Shown: positions 42,681 through 52,970, numbered from the stretch's first letter. The stretch is 64,000 nt of DNA from Pseudoalteromonas apostichopi (GCF_030297135.1 NZ_AP028066.1:806001-870000); one strand, 5' to 3'. A program made the numbers and translations. The notes: generated by a model not told the origin, from the sequence alone.

Positions 42681-44462
42681 TTATTTTGCTAGGTTTGGGT
42701 GATCAACGCCCATCCATGCTTTAAACAATGCCATTTGAGCCGGTGTTGCATCTTTTAATGCTTGTACCTTTTTCTCTTTATCAAAGTCTTCACTAAGTGT
42801 CAGTGTCGTACTTTGCAATGCATCACGTCTAATGAAATCAACAGTCACTGTGTCGCCTGCTTTAAACGTTTCAAGGCTGGCTGTTAAATCTTTACCAACA
42901 TGCTTTTTGTTAAACGCGACGATTTTATCATCTGTAGTTAAGCCCGCTTGCCATGCAGCGCCGCCACGGCGAACATGAGTTAAGGTTAATAACTCACCGC
43001 TGTTTTTAGCGAACGAGTCAATACTAGGTACTGATTTTGCACCTTCAGGGCGAATTAAACCTAACCCCACTTTTGCAAGTAGTGAATCAAAATCGATAGC
43101 TGCTGGCTCATCCACATTCGCTTGCCACCATGCGCTGTAATCACGACCCGTTAGCTCTTTTAAAATCGCTTTAACATCATCAGGCGTAAAACCATCTGGT
43201 AAACGGTGTTTGTTGTAAAGTGCACGGTGAACATCGCGGTAACTAATTTTGCCGTCGCTCTTTTCTAGTAAATCAATATCAAGCGCCATTGAGATCAATG
43301 AACCTTCTAAATAGATATTGGTGCTGTAGTTGCGTGCATGATCGCCGCCTTGGTTAATCCACTTATCAAAACTAGTTTCAGTTGCGCTTTGTACTTCGCG
43401 ACCCGGTGTTTGTAAGTGACGATTAACTGTTTTGGTTAATGTACCGAAGAACTCATCCATTGTTTCAATACCTGCACGAACCATTAAGTGATCCTCAAAG
43501 TAGCTGGTTGAGCCCTCTGCAATCCATAATGTTTTCGCGTAGTTAATATTCGTGTAGTCGTACGGTGCAATCCCTTTAGGACGGTACGCTTTTACGTTCC
43601 AAGTGTGAATAAATTCGTGTGCTGCGGTGCTGATAAACGCAAGATAATCTTTACGAGAACCAAAACGATCGCGAGGACGTTGTATAATTGTTGAGTTTAA
43701 ATGCTCTGTTGCACCGCCGGCACCTGACGTTGCATGTACCATAAATACGTAACGCTCATACGGGTAGCTATCCCAAATTACATTGCCAGTTGTAACGAGC
43801 TTTTTAAGGTCGGTTAGCATTTGATCTACGTCGTAGTTACCTTCACCCCAGATAACTAGTTCGTATTCACGACCATCAACGCTAAACTTATGTAGCTCAT
43901 TGATACCACTCTCGATTGGTGAATCAACTAAAATGTCGTAATCTGCAGCTTTAAAGCTATGTTTAGAACCCGCATTTTCCATCCCCGACACTGAACGCCA
44001 TTCTTTTGGTACGTTTAGTTTTACAGTCACAGGGTCTTGACGGAATGATTCACTAAACATAAAAAAGCCAGATGCATCAATAAATGCATGACTGTCATCA
44101 ATATGTCGAGCGCGTTTACCTAGCTCGTTAGCGTATACTTGGTAGTCTACATTTACTTGAGTGGGCTCGTTTAGATGAACACGCCAAGTGCTGTGGTCAA
44201 TTTTTTCCCACTTTAATGCTTTACCGTCATCATCTTTTGCTTCGAAAAAGCGTACACCATTGGCAAGATTTAAAATTTCATAACGGCCAGTACGCCAAGC
44301 TGGAAGTTTAATATCTAAATGTGCTTGTGCGGTTTGGGGAAACTCAACACTTACATTACCTAGGTGGTGCTCTGGCTGAGTGATAGACAGTGAGTAGTTT
44401 ACATCTGCAAACACACTGTTAGAACAGGCCGCCAAGATAGACATTGCCAAAAACTTTTTCAT
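42681..44462 (-). CDS. M61-family peptidase with PDZ domain, exported
   Basis: The 593-residue protein has a signal with possible lipobox LAAC (Cys13). The M61 catalytic domain has AAHEFIHTWNVKAYRPKG (zinc His residues and Glu) and WIAEGSTSYFEDHL (third ligand Glu), close to glycyl aminopeptidase. A C-terminal PDZ domain (LTHVRRGGAAWQAGLTTDDK) is present, as is usual. It should be a periplasmic aminopeptidase. The start at 44462 places the signal peptide at the N-terminus; an upstream start at 44507 would add 15 hydrophobic residues with no purpose. Confidence 0.9.
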   Translation of the reverse strand: MKKFLAMSILAACSNSVFADVNYSLSITQPEHHLGNVSVEFPQTAQAHLDIKLPAWRTGRYEILNLANGVRFFEAKDDDGKALKWEKIDHSTWRVHLNEPTQVNVDYQVYANELGKRARHIDDSHAFIDASGFFMFSESFRQDPVTVKLNVPKEWRSVSGMENAGSKHSFKAADYDILVDSPIESGINELHKFSVDGREYELVIWGEGNYDVDQMLTDLKKLVTTGNVIWDSYPYERYVFMVHATSGAGGATEHLNSTIIQRPRDRFGSRKDYLAFISTAAHEFIHTWNVKAYRPKGIAPYDYTNINYAKTLWIAEGSTSYFEDHLMVRAGIETMDEFFGTLTKTVNRHLQTPGREVQSATETSFDKWINQGGDHARNYSTNIYLEGSLISMALDIDLLEKSDGKISYRDVHRALYNKHRLPDGFTPDDVKAILKELTGRDYSAWWQANVDEPAAIDFDSLLAKVGLGLIRPEGAKSVPSIDSFAKNSGELLTLTHVRRGGAAWQAGLTTDDKIVAFNKKHVGKDLTASLETFKAGDTVTVDFIRRDALQSTTLTLSEDFDKEKKVQALKDATPAQMALFKAWMGVDHPNLAK

Positions 44463-44662
44463 AACAACTCTTTTTATTACTATCAAAATTGCAAAACAGA
44501 CTAACAATTGCGAGAAAAAATGTGAATTAAAAACCGATAAACAACCATTGCAACAAGTTTGATAGACAAAATAGCTAAGTTTTTGACTTGGAAACTACAT
44601 TTCGTATTAATTTGTTGTAAACTTATCGTATAGCAATTTTTGAAATTTGATGGCGGTATTAC

Positions 44663-46201
44663 TTGGTGCAGCAACAGCATGATGTTCTTAATAAAAAGCT
44701 AAAGCAAGCGATCGACGCTCGTGCAGTGGTCGAAGATGCGCGCAAACATCAAGTTGAAGTCCTTTCTCAATTTGCAGCGAAACTATCACTCAGCTGTAAG
44801 GGACTAGACATTGAACTAGACAATCGATTGGCTAAATTTAGAAATGCGTTAAAAAAAGGTGTAAATTTCGATTTACTTTCACCGCTAATAGATGATGTGC
44901 TTGGCCTGTTAAAACACCAAGAAACTAAGCAAATGGCACTTCAACGCGAACTGAATGATAGTGTCACTGACGCTGGTAAGCAGCTACAAAAAGTGAGAGG
45001 TCTGCCTGATGATGCCCGTCGTTCGCTGCGTTATCTACTCGACCACGAATTAAATAATATTCAGTCTAATCATGACTTTGTTCCGTTACTCTCAAAGTTA
45101 GTGGTTATCTATCATCAAGCCCTACAAGCCAAACTTGCAACGACAAGCAAAACTGAAGCACAAATCAAGCCTGAACTTGCCACGCAACTTTTATCTCTTG
45201 CTAATGACTTAGTGCTCGAGGAAGAAAGTGCCGAGCAAATAAATAGCATCAAAAGCAAAATCACCCATAATGATAGTGTTGACGACCTACTTGATTCTGC
45301 GCTGAATATAATTAGCATCGTTACACGCAATATGAGTAAAGAGCGGCAATCAGCTCAGAGCTTTTTGATCTCTTTAAATCAGACCATTGAAGATTTACAT
45401 CATTCAATTGTTTCTACTAGTAAACACTCAGAATCTCTCAGCGCCGAATATGATACGCTGAATAAACAAATCGAAAACAAGATTAAAAACTTGCATACGC
45501 AAACACAGCAGGCTACATCTATTTCTTCGCTTAAAGAGCTAGTAGAAGAAGAGTTAAAATCATTAAGTGATGATTTAATCGCTAAAGAAAAGCTAGAACA
45601 AACGGAGCGCGAGAACTTACTTGCCAGCTTCAACGATATTAATAACCGTATTAGTCATTTAGAAAGCAAGCTTTCGACCTACAAGCAGCGCCTTAATGAA
45701 CAACGCTTTAAGAGTTTACTGGATGGTCTAACGAAGTTACCAAATCGTTCTGCGTTCGATGAGCGGTTCAATCATGAGTTCAACTTGTTTAATGTGCAGG
45801 AATCAGACATCACATTTGTAGTGATTGATGTTGACCACTTTAAATCAATCAATGACCAATATGGCCACAGTGCTGGTGATAAAACACTGCAGGTGATTGC
45901 CAAAGCATTACAAAAATCAATTCGTAAATCAGACTTCATTGCCCGTTACGGGGGCGAAGAGTTTGTATTACTAATGAGTGGAATGGCGATTGAAAAAGCG
46001 ACAGTACCGCTAGAAAAGCTGCGCAAGACTATTCAAAGTATTCCGTTTAAATTCAAAGATAAGCAAGTAGAAATCACTATTTCTGCTGGTGCAACCCAGT
46101 TGAAAAAAGGTGATACCCCGCTAATTGCCTTTGACCGTGCCGATGAAGCATTATACAAAGCCAAGAACGAGGGACGAAATAAAGTTTGCATTAGCAAATA
46201 A
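44663..46201 (+). CDS. Diguanylate cyclase with long coiled-coil N-terminus
   Basis: This protein is about 511 residues, with the first 340 almost wholly helical and coiled-coil. They hold repeated heptad-like stretches and no recognised sensor domain. The C-terminal GGDEF domain (about 345-512) has DGLTKLPNRSAFDERF, the active site RYGGEEFVLLM and an intact inhibitory RxxD (RKSD) five residues before it. It should make cyclic di-GMP. The only in-frame starts are TTG at 44663 and GTG at 44666; with a GGCGG-type ribosome site upstream either could be used. The upstream ATG at 44650 is out of frame. Confidence 0.88.
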   Translation: MVQQQHDVLNKKLKQAIDARAVVEDARKHQVEVLSQFAAKLSLSCKGLDIELDNRLAKFRNALKKGVNFDLLSPLIDDVLGLLKHQETKQMALQRELNDSVTDAGKQLQKVRGLPDDARRSLRYLLDHELNNIQSNHDFVPLLSKLVVIYHQALQAKLATTSKTEAQIKPELATQLLSLANDLVLEEESAEQINSIKSKITHNDSVDDLLDSALNIISIVTRNMSKERQSAQSFLISLNQTIEDLHHSIVSTSKHSESLSAEYDTLNKQIENKIKNLHTQTQQATSISSLKELVEEELKSLSDDLIAKEKLEQTERENLLASFNDINNRISHLESKLSTYKQRLNEQRFKSLLDGLTKLPNRSAFDERFNHEFNLFNVQESDITFVVIDVDHFKSINDQYGHSAGDKTLQVIAKALQKSIRKSDFIARYGGEEFVLLMSGMAIEKATVPLEKLRKTIQSIPFKFKDKQVEITISAGATQLKKGDTPLIAFDRADEALYKAKNEGRNKVCISK

Positions 46202-46272
46202 AGGCCTCATCTAGTATGTGAGGTCTTTGACACATAATGATAAAGGCTCATTGACGAGCCGGGAGAGTGCTT

Positions 46273-47616
46273 ATGTTAAAACAACTGAATCCTACAGGTG
46301 TACTGGATTTACTATCGCAACTAGAAGTTGATCTACTCGAACAATCATCCACCAGCGAGCGCTATAAATTATTTAGGAACTGTGTGCTTGCGGTTCTCAA
46401 TGTGGGCAGCCACACCGATTCAAGCTTAGAAATTTACAATAAATACGAAGACTTTGATATTCGCTTATTAAGCCGAGAGCGTGGTATTAAAATTGAACTT
46501 GAAAACCCACCCGAATCCGCTTTTGTTGATGGCGAAATTATTACCGGTATTCATGAACATATTTTCTCGGTTATTCGCGATATTCTGTTTATTTGTCAAA
46601 AATATGAAAAAGACTTAACAGAACAAAAAGCCATCACTCATATGGTCTTTGATATGCTCAGAAACGCAGGCGCACTTAGAGTTAATAGTGACCCGAGTAT
46701 GATCGTATGCTGGGGCGGTCATTCAATTAACGAGGTTGAATACAAATACACCAAACAGGTTGGCTATGAGCTTGGCCTCCGTGGATTAAATATTTGTACC
46801 GGCTGTGGCCCTGGTGCAATGAAAGGCCCAATGAAAGGTGCCACCATTGGACACGCTAAACAACGTATTACAAACAACCGTTATCTAGGTTTAACTGAAC
46901 CAAGCATTATTGCCGCTGAACCACCTAACCCAATAGTAAATGAGTTGGTTATTTTGCCTGATATCGAAAAGCGTTTAGAGGCATTTATTCGCACCGCTCA
47001 TGGCATTATTATCTTTCCAGGTGGTGCAGGTACCGCTGAAGAGTTGCTATACCTTTTGGGTATTCTGCTGCACCCAGATAACGAAAAACAATGTTTACCA
47101 GTAATCCTTACAGGCCCTAAAGAAAGTGAAAACTACTTTATTGAGCTGTGTAAATTCATCGAGAAAACATTAGGTAAAGCGGCACTTGATAAGTTTGAAG
47201 TGATAATCGACGATCCAGAGCGTGTTGGTAAAACATTAAAAGATAAAATGGTCGAGGTACGTGACTATCGTAAAAGCCAAGGTGATGCATATTACTTTAA
47301 CTGGACGCTAAAAATCGATCATGATTTCCAACAACCGTTTGCACCGACTCATGCTAATATGTCGAGCTTAGATCTACATTTAGATCAACCAACTCAGCAA
47401 TTAGCTGCTAATTTACGCCGTGCGTTTTCAGGCATCGTGGCTGGTAACGTTAAAGACGAAGGCTTACAAGCCATCAAACAGCATGGCCGCTTTGTGTTAA
47501 GTGGTGAGCCTGCACTTATGGCTGATATGGATAAACTACTGGCAGCATTTGTTGAGCAAGGCCGCATGAAGTTACCAGGCAGTAGATATATTCCTTGCTA
47601 TGAGATCAAAGCTTAA
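46273..47616 (+). CDS. ppnN: Pyrimidine/purine nucleotide 5'-monophosphate nucleosidase
   Basis: This 447-residue enzyme (YgdH) of the LOG family hydrolyses nucleoside monophosphates to base and ribose 5-phosphate; in E. coli it binds (p)ppGpp. Motifs are CWGGHSINEVEYKYTKQVGY, CTGCGPGAMKGPMKGA and the Rossmann-like FPGGAGTAEELLYLLGI (PGGxGTxxE). The start at 46273 has GGGAGAG six bases upstream; the in-frame GTG at 46267 overlaps that site. It is followed by xni, an order also found in other gammaproteobacteria. Confidence 0.92.
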   Translation: MLKQLNPTGVLDLLSQLEVDLLEQSSTSERYKLFRNCVLAVLNVGSHTDSSLEIYNKYEDFDIRLLSRERGIKIELENPPESAFVDGEIITGIHEHIFSVIRDILFICQKYEKDLTEQKAITHMVFDMLRNAGALRVNSDPSMIVCWGGHSINEVEYKYTKQVGYELGLRGLNICTGCGPGAMKGPMKGATIGHAKQRITNNRYLGLTEPSIIAAEPPNPIVNELVILPDIEKRLEAFIRTAHGIIIFPGGAGTAEELLYLLGILLHPDNEKQCLPVILTGPKESENYFIELCKFIEKTLGKAALDKFEVIIDDPERVGKTLKDKMVEVRDYRKSQGDAYYFNWTLKIDHDFQQPFAPTHANMSSLDLHLDQPTQQLAANLRRAFSGIVAGNVKDEGLQAIKQHGRFVLSGEPALMADMDKLLAAFVEQGRMKLPGSRYIPCYEIKA

Positions 47617-47627
47617 TAGGAGCCTAT

Positions 47628-48401
47628 GTGACAACCCAATTACTTTTAATAGATGCGCTTAATCTTATTAGACGCATCTATGCTGTTGATAGTAATCAGA
47701 GTCATCACAGTGAAGAACATATGATAAAAGCAAGCTGTGCCCGCGTGGCACATGCTTGCAAAAAACTACGCCAGCAAACGAATGCTACTCACGCGATTGC
47801 AGTGTTTGATGGTGAAAAAAGCTGGCGTTATCACTATTTTGAAGCATATAAAAGCACTCGTTCACCGATGCCCGATACCCTCAAACAAAACTTATCATGC
47901 TTTAAACAAGCAATTGAAGAAACGGGCATTGTGATTTTCTCACCAGATAATGACGAAGCAGACGATATAATTGCTACCCTTGCTCATAAAGCTGCGACTA
48001 ATAATGTACCTTCTACTATCGTCTCAACAGATAAAGGGTTTTTACCGTTTTTATCTGAGCAAATAGCTATATATGATTACTTTAAAAAGCAATATCTTGA
48101 CGTTGAAGATATAAAGCAGCGTTTTAATGTACCCAAGCATCGGCTCGCTGATTTTTGGGCCTTAGCAGGTGATAAAACCAATGATATACCTGGGGTCAAA
48201 GGCATTGGTAACAAATCAGCGCAGCAACTTATAAATGATTATGAGTCGATTGAAGCAGCTATTAATGACGATGATTTAAACCCAACACTAAAACGTAAGC
48301 TTAGTGCTGGTATGGACATGTTTGTGATATCAAAAAACCTTGTCATGCTGCGTACCGATATTAACTTAGGCTTTAGTTTAAAGCAGTTAAGGCTCAATTA
48401 G
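47628..48401 (+). CDS. xni: Flap endonuclease Xni (exonuclease IX)
   Basis: This 257-residue protein of the FEN family has the N-terminal LLIDALNLIRRIYA, AVFDGEKSWR, DEADDIIATLA and the helix-hairpin region WALAGDKTNDIPGVKGIGNKSAQQ. It corresponds to the 5'-nuclease half of DNA polymerase I without the polymerase. The N-terminal Asp residues needed for metal binding are present. GTG at 47628 is the start, with TAGGAG a few bases upstream; it lies 11 bases after ppnN. Confidence 0.92.
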   Translation: MTTQLLLIDALNLIRRIYAVDSNQSHHSEEHMIKASCARVAHACKKLRQQTNATHAIAVFDGEKSWRYHYFEAYKSTRSPMPDTLKQNLSCFKQAIEETGIVIFSPDNDEADDIIATLAHKAATNNVPSTIVSTDKGFLPFLSEQIAIYDYFKKQYLDVEDIKQRFNVPKHRLADFWALAGDKTNDIPGVKGIGNKSAQQLINDYESIEAAINDDDLNPTLKRKLSAGMDMFVISKNLVMLRTDINLGFSLKQLRLN

Positions 48402-48472
48402 TCGCAATCTCGTAGCACAGTTTGCTAACTGGGCGTATACTGAAAATTCGCGTTAGTTTTATAGAGTTACAC

Positions 48473-48856
48473 ATGTTTAAAAAGGTTTTCCAATATCTGG
48501 TACTTGGGTTAGGTGTTTATGCACTGATAGCAACCCTAGTGATCACTTTTTATAAAGATGATCCGCAAGCTATGATTTGGCAAGACCGTGAAGCTTTTAA
48601 TAAACGCTATATCGCGAAACTATCTATTGATAAGCCCGAAAACCTCAATGCTGTACTTGATTATTTAGGTAGCCCCGATCTAACCTATGCTAAACGAGTT
48701 GAGGACAATGTTTGGCAAATTATTTTTTATCGCACTCAGCATGTTAAATCTGATGGGATAACCACTATAGATGAATGCACTGGCCTACTTTTTAAAAATG
48801 GTCAGCTGGTATTATGGGGACCAAGTGCCTATGAAAGCTATCAACAAGAAACCTAA
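48473..48856 (+). CDS. DUF3192-like membrane-anchored protein
   Basis: This 127-residue protein has one N-terminal membrane segment (about residues 7-26). The conserved-looking part (YLGSPDLTYAKR, then WQIIFYRTQHVKSDG, then TIDECTGLLFKNGQLV) fits DUF3192, a family of unknown function in gammaproteobacteria. The start at 48473 gives a normal anchor; an upstream in-frame start at 48422 has no ribosome site. Confidence 0.8.
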   Translation: MFKKVFQYLVLGLGVYALIATLVITFYKDDPQAMIWQDREAFNKRYIAKLSIDKPENLNAVLDYLGSPDLTYAKRVEDNVWQIIFYRTQHVKSDGITTIDECTGLLFKNGQLVLWGPSAYESYQQET

Positions 48857-48862
48857 CAGCTT

Positions 48863-50560
48863 ATGATGGAAAACGTGACGCCACGAGAATTGGCACGCTT
48901 ATTTGATAGTACGCACCAGTTACTCAAGCTTTATCATCAAAAGCAAAAATGGTCACAAATTTTCCCTATACTAAGTAATCTTGCCGAGCGGTATTATCTA
49001 CTATATCAAGCCTGCCCAAAAGGCATGCAAGCGCAATTAAGTTTGTATGTTGCGAACCACGGCTACACGACCAATTTAGTCGTAAACCAATGTGTTATTG
49101 CCTGTACTTTATGCCACAGCCTTAACTACAACCAAGCAATTAGTGAACAGATAATTAGCTGTTGTTTAGCCAATTACCTATGTGTGCAATCACAAAGCAA
49201 TAAATTAGCCGCAGGCCAAACACTCACAGCTCAAGATAAAAAGCTTTGGCAGTGTCGTCATCAATTAGCCGCAAAACTACTAAAAGACTCAGGCCCACAT
49301 ACGCTTTCTATTCAGCATTTATTAGCTCGTTTAAATAAATATAAACAAGCACTATTAAGCGCACCAAAAATTATGATTTACGATGGTGCAACAACCCTAG
49401 TAGCTCTAGCTAATATTATTGCTATGAATACGACTTATCGCGATTCGGGTGGTCATATTAGTATGCACAAAGCTATGGCTGATATCTACTTGCGCACTCC
49501 GAACGAGTTTGCTCAAAATGCTATAAAAGCATTGATTGCTCATATTGGTCCTTATATTCCAGCAAGTGAAATAAAGTACGCAGAGCAGGTGCTTATCTAT
49601 TTAGCCACAGATGAACATGGCCGCCATATTTTAGTTGATGCCAGTTGCCCAGATAAAATTCGCTGGCACCGCTTTAAAGCAAACTTAACTATTTTTGACA
49701 AACAAAGACTTTGTAAAGATACTCGTTTGCTATACACCGTATGGTTTAGTGAAAACATTAATTTTGCCGAGCCACAGCCTTTAAATCAGCAACGTAGACA
49801 GCAATATTTAGAGCTAATTAGCACATTAAAAGTATCAAAAGAATACAGCTACCGTAGCTTAGATAAGCTTTTAAGCCCCTACCCTGAATTGATTACGCAG
49901 CTTACTATTGCCGTTAAGCCCTATAATAAAGAGCAGCAAAGAGCTAAAGACTTACGCCATTGTTTATCTATGGTCGGATACGATAACGCCCCTGCGATTA
50001 TTCAAAAAGTCTTATTTCAACGCTTAGTTGCAACCACCTCTCATCCGCTTTTTCAGCATATATCTAAGCGCCTTGAGAATATGGTGCGAATTATCCAGGC
50101 GCTATTTAAACACATCGACTCAATTCAATTTGAACAGGTTGCTTTGCCGTTATATGCCTATGTTTTGTTCCTTTGCGAGCATCAAGCAACTAGCCTTTCA
50201 CGTAAAACCATTTTTGAACAAGCCGAAGAACAGATAATAAGCCCGCCACTGGCTTGTTTATTTGGTGTTAGTCAATTAAACCAAGAACCTCTGACGATGT
50301 ATTTAAATCAGCTGATTGGCGACAATAGCTGGACTCAGCATTTACTAGGTAGTGAGCAACATAAAAAACAGCAACTTGATATCAACGAAAAGCATTGGGT
50401 CGCAATTAAGCTTTTTACTTATTATGTTTTCCAACCAAAAGCCCTGTTTAGTAGTTGGCAAGAGCAAATTATTTCCGATAGTTTATTGGCTGCTGGTTGG
50501 CAATCAAAAGCAGATTTTTATGCATATCTCAAAAACTGTGAATTTGCAGACAATTTTTAG
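48863..50560 (+). CDS. Unknown large helical protein (565 residues), possibly a degenerate HD-GYP protein
   Basis: This soluble, almost wholly helical protein is rich in Leu, Gln and Ala and has no signal peptide. I do not recognise it securely. A middle stretch (LVALANIIAMNTTYRDSGGH, then the MHKAMADIYLR and ALIAHIGPYIP parts) is spaced like the closing part of an HD-GYP domain. The HD metal ligands and the GYP motif itself are missing, so a catalytic phosphodiesterase is unlikely. It begins six bases after the DUF3192 gene and is probably co-transcribed. Confidence 0.6.
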   Translation: MMENVTPRELARLFDSTHQLLKLYHQKQKWSQIFPILSNLAERYYLLYQACPKGMQAQLSLYVANHGYTTNLVVNQCVIACTLCHSLNYNQAISEQIISCCLANYLCVQSQSNKLAAGQTLTAQDKKLWQCRHQLAAKLLKDSGPHTLSIQHLLARLNKYKQALLSAPKIMIYDGATTLVALANIIAMNTTYRDSGGHISMHKAMADIYLRTPNEFAQNAIKALIAHIGPYIPASEIKYAEQVLIYLATDEHGRHILVDASCPDKIRWHRFKANLTIFDKQRLCKDTRLLYTVWFSENINFAEPQPLNQQRRQQYLELISTLKVSKEYSYRSLDKLLSPYPELITQLTIAVKPYNKEQQRAKDLRHCLSMVGYDNAPAIIQKVLFQRLVATTSHPLFQHISKRLENMVRIIQALFKHIDSIQFEQVALPLYAYVLFLCEHQATSLSRKTIFEQAEEQIISPPLACLFGVSQLNQEPLTMYLNQLIGDNSWTQHLLGSEQHKKQQLDINEKHWVAIKLFTYYVFQPKALFSSWQEQIISDSLLAAGWQSKADFYAYLKNCEFADNF

Positions 50561-50775
50561 AGTGTGTTGTTAAAAAGTGCGAAAACGTTAAATAAATATG
50601 AACTTTAGTCTGTTTATAGTCAGTATTCACAGGATAAACTGGCAAAAAGCTGAATAAATTGCTATAAAAGCCGCTTAAATTTTCAAACACATTCACGTAA
50701 ACCTTCTAACAAGTAAATCGCATGCTATTTCGCGACGAGTTTACGTGTTTATCTACTCATAAATAGGAAAAGTAA

Positions 50776-51783
50776 ATGGCTAAACAAACCATCACAGTGA
50801 TCAAAGGCGACGGCATTGGTCCTAGCATTATTGATTCAGCACTTGAGATCCTTGAAGCTGCAGGTTGCGATTTTGATTATGAATTCGTTGATGCTGGCCT
50901 TGCTGCCCTAGAAAAAACTGGTGAGTTACTGCCGCAAGAAACAATCGACACAATCGCGCGTAACAAGATCACTTTAAAAGGCCCATTAACTACACCAGTT
51001 GGTGAAGGTTTCACTTCAATCAACGTAACTTTACGTAAAAAGTTTGGCCTATATGCTAATGTTCGTCCTGTTAAATCATTCGCAGGTACACAAGCTCGTT
51101 ACGACGATATCGACATCATCACAGTTCGTGAGAACACACAAGGTATGTACTCTGGCCTTGGTCAAGTAGTATCTGAAGATGGTAACGAAGCAGAAGCAAT
51201 GTCTAAAATCACCCGTGAAGGTGCAGAAAAGATCGTAACTTTTGCATACGAGTTAGCGGTACGTGAAGGCCGTAAAAAAGTAACGGCTGTGCACAAAGCT
51301 AACATCCTTAAATCAACATCTGGTTTATTCTTAAAAGTTGCACGTGAAGTAGCTGAGCGTTACCCGCAAATCGAATCAACAGAAATGATTGTTGATGCAA
51401 CATGTATGAAACTAGTTATGACTCCTGATGAGTTTGATGTAATTGTTACTACAAACTTATTTGGTGATATCTTATCTGACTTATGTGCAGGCCTTGTTGG
51501 TGGTCTTGGTATGGCTCCTGGTGCAAACATTGGTGAAGATGCAGCTATCTTCGAAGCCGTACACGGTAGTGCTCCAGACATCGCAGGCAAAAACCTTGCT
51601 AACCCAACTTCAGTGATCTTAGCATCTATCCAAATGCTTGAGCACTTAGGTATGGCTGACACTGCAGAGCGCATCCGTAGTGCAGTTGCTGATGTAATCA
51701 AAACAGGCGACCGCACAACGCGTGACCTAGGCGGCAGCCACGGCACTACAGACTTCACTCAAGCTGTAATTGAGCGTCTATAA
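50776..51783 (+). CDS. NAD-dependent isocitrate dehydrogenase (homo-oligomeric, IDH/IPMDH family)
   Basis: This 335-residue enzyme oxidises isocitrate to 2-oxoglutarate or acts in a close beta-decarboxylation. The length and motifs TVIKGDGIGPSIID, TLRKKFGLYANVRP, TVRENTQGMYSG and AVHGSAPDIAGK place it with the short NAD-type isocitrate dehydrogenases rather than the 415-residue NADP enzyme Icd. IPMDH (leuB) is the alternative, but SINVTLRKKFGLYANVRPVK in the substrate region favours isocitrate. It stands alone between its own gap and a terminator. Confidence 0.85.
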   Translation: MAKQTITVIKGDGIGPSIIDSALEILEAAGCDFDYEFVDAGLAALEKTGELLPQETIDTIARNKITLKGPLTTPVGEGFTSINVTLRKKFGLYANVRPVKSFAGTQARYDDIDIITVRENTQGMYSGLGQVVSEDGNEAEAMSKITREGAEKIVTFAYELAVREGRKKVTAVHKANILKSTSGLFLKVAREVAERYPQIESTEMIVDATCMKLVMTPDEFDVIVTTNLFGDILSDLCAGLVGGLGMAPGANIGEDAAIFEAVHGSAPDIAGKNLANPTSVILASIQMLEHLGMADTAERIRSAVADVIKTGDRTTRDLGGSHGTTDFTQAVIERL

Positions 51784-51835
51784 GAGAACAATTGTTTAGG
51801 GCTTATGACAACATAACCCTTAACCCCCCTACCAA

Positions 51836-51856
51836 AAGCCAGTCTCAGACTGGCTT
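51836..51856 (+). terminator. Terminator after the isocitrate dehydrogenase gene
   Basis: AAGCCAGTC (51836-51844) pairs with GACTGGCTT (51848-51856), followed by further T residues. Confidence 0.85.
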
Positions 51857-51877
51857 TTTTATTACCTCTAATTAATC

Positions 51878-51934
51878 AGACACCCACTTTTATTTATCAA
51901 GATAAGAAAAGCAAAACAAGACACCCAACTTAAT
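51878..51934 (+). repeat. Left-end pair of GACACCCA repeats
   Basis: AGACACCCA occurs at 51878-51886 and again at 51919-51927 in the same direction, 41 bases apart. Both are found inverted at the right end. Confidence 0.85.
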
Positions 51935-51995
51935 ATTTCACATTCCTAAAAATTGTGCCTAAACTTAGATTGTTCAACTCATGGAGGAGAAGAGC

Positions 51996-52970
51996 ATGGC
52001 AACCCCTCGTAGAAACTTAATTAGCGTTTCAAACACACCTTACTACCACTGTATTTCACGCTGCGTTCGTCGTGCTTATTTGTGTGGTCAAGACCCACTA
52101 ACCGGTCGTTCTTATGAACACCGGCGCGAATGGGTAGAAAAAAAACTACTCAAACTCGGTCGAATATTTTGTATTGATGTTTGTGCCTATGCAGTTATGA
52201 GTAATCATACTCATTTGGTTCTACACATTGATATAGCAAAAGCTAAGCGTCTAAATAATAAAGCTATTCTGATTAGGTGGCACAAGTTATTTAAAAGCAC
52301 TTTTCTTTGTCAACGATTCTTAAATGGCGAATTACTAACACAAGCAGAGCTTTCAGCGGTGAATATCAGAGTAAATATATATCGAGAAAGGCTCAGCAGT
52401 ATTAGTTGGTTTATGCGTGTGCTTAATGAGAGCATTGCACGAAAGGCCAATCAAGAAGATGAGTGCAAAGGGCGATTTTGGGAAGGTCGCTTTAAATCGC
52501 AAGCCTTGCTAGATGAAGCCGCACTTGCAGCTTGCCTTGCTTACGTTGACTTAAACCCAGTAAGAGTAAAAGTGGCTGATTTACCAGAGCGTTCTGATTA
52601 TACAAGTATAAAAACACGCATTGAATCAGCTCAAAAAGACAAACAACCCAAATCATTGATGCGTTTTGCTAGTAAGCCACATAATCATATGTCTAAAGGC
52701 TTACCATTTGAGCTTAAAACATATTTGCAGCTCGTTGATTGGACTGGCCGCTCAATACAAAAGGGTAAACCCGGTGCAATACCTAAAGACGCACTACCTA
52801 TCTTTGAACGATTAAATATCTGTGCTGTCAACTGGCTTACACTCACCACCTCATTTACACAGTCATTCAAAAATGCAGCGGGTAAAGAGAGAGCTATCAA
52901 TGCATATACAAATCGCATGAAGCGACAGCGAAGAAGCTCGATTACAAATAGTTTAGCTTTATTTGCTTAG
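51996..52970 (+). CDS. REP-associated tyrosine transposase (Y1/IS200-like family)
   Basis: This 324-residue protein has the RAYT pattern: NLISVSNTPYYHCISRCVRR at the N-terminus, the HUH metal-binding motif SNHTHLVLHI (His-Thr-His), and WFMRVLNESIARKANQ, with a Y1-type Tyr in the helix region that follows. GRFWEGRFKSQALLDE and LAYVDLNPVR are typical of the group. These proteins nick and join single-stranded DNA at palindromic repeats. The start at 51996 follows GGAGGAGAAGAGC; an upstream in-frame ATG at 51981 overlaps that ribosome site. The gene looks intact. Confidence 0.9.
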   Translation: MATPRRNLISVSNTPYYHCISRCVRRAYLCGQDPLTGRSYEHRREWVEKKLLKLGRIFCIDVCAYAVMSNHTHLVLHIDIAKAKRLNNKAILIRWHKLFKSTFLCQRFLNGELLTQAELSAVNIRVNIYRERLSSISWFMRVLNESIARKANQEDECKGRFWEGRFKSQALLDEAALAACLAYVDLNPVRVKVADLPERSDYTSIKTRIESAQKDKQPKSLMRFASKPHNHMSKGLPFELKTYLQLVDWTGRSIQKGKPGAIPKDALPIFERLNICAVNWLTLTTSFTQSFKNAAGKERAINAYTNRMKRQRRSSITNSLALFA

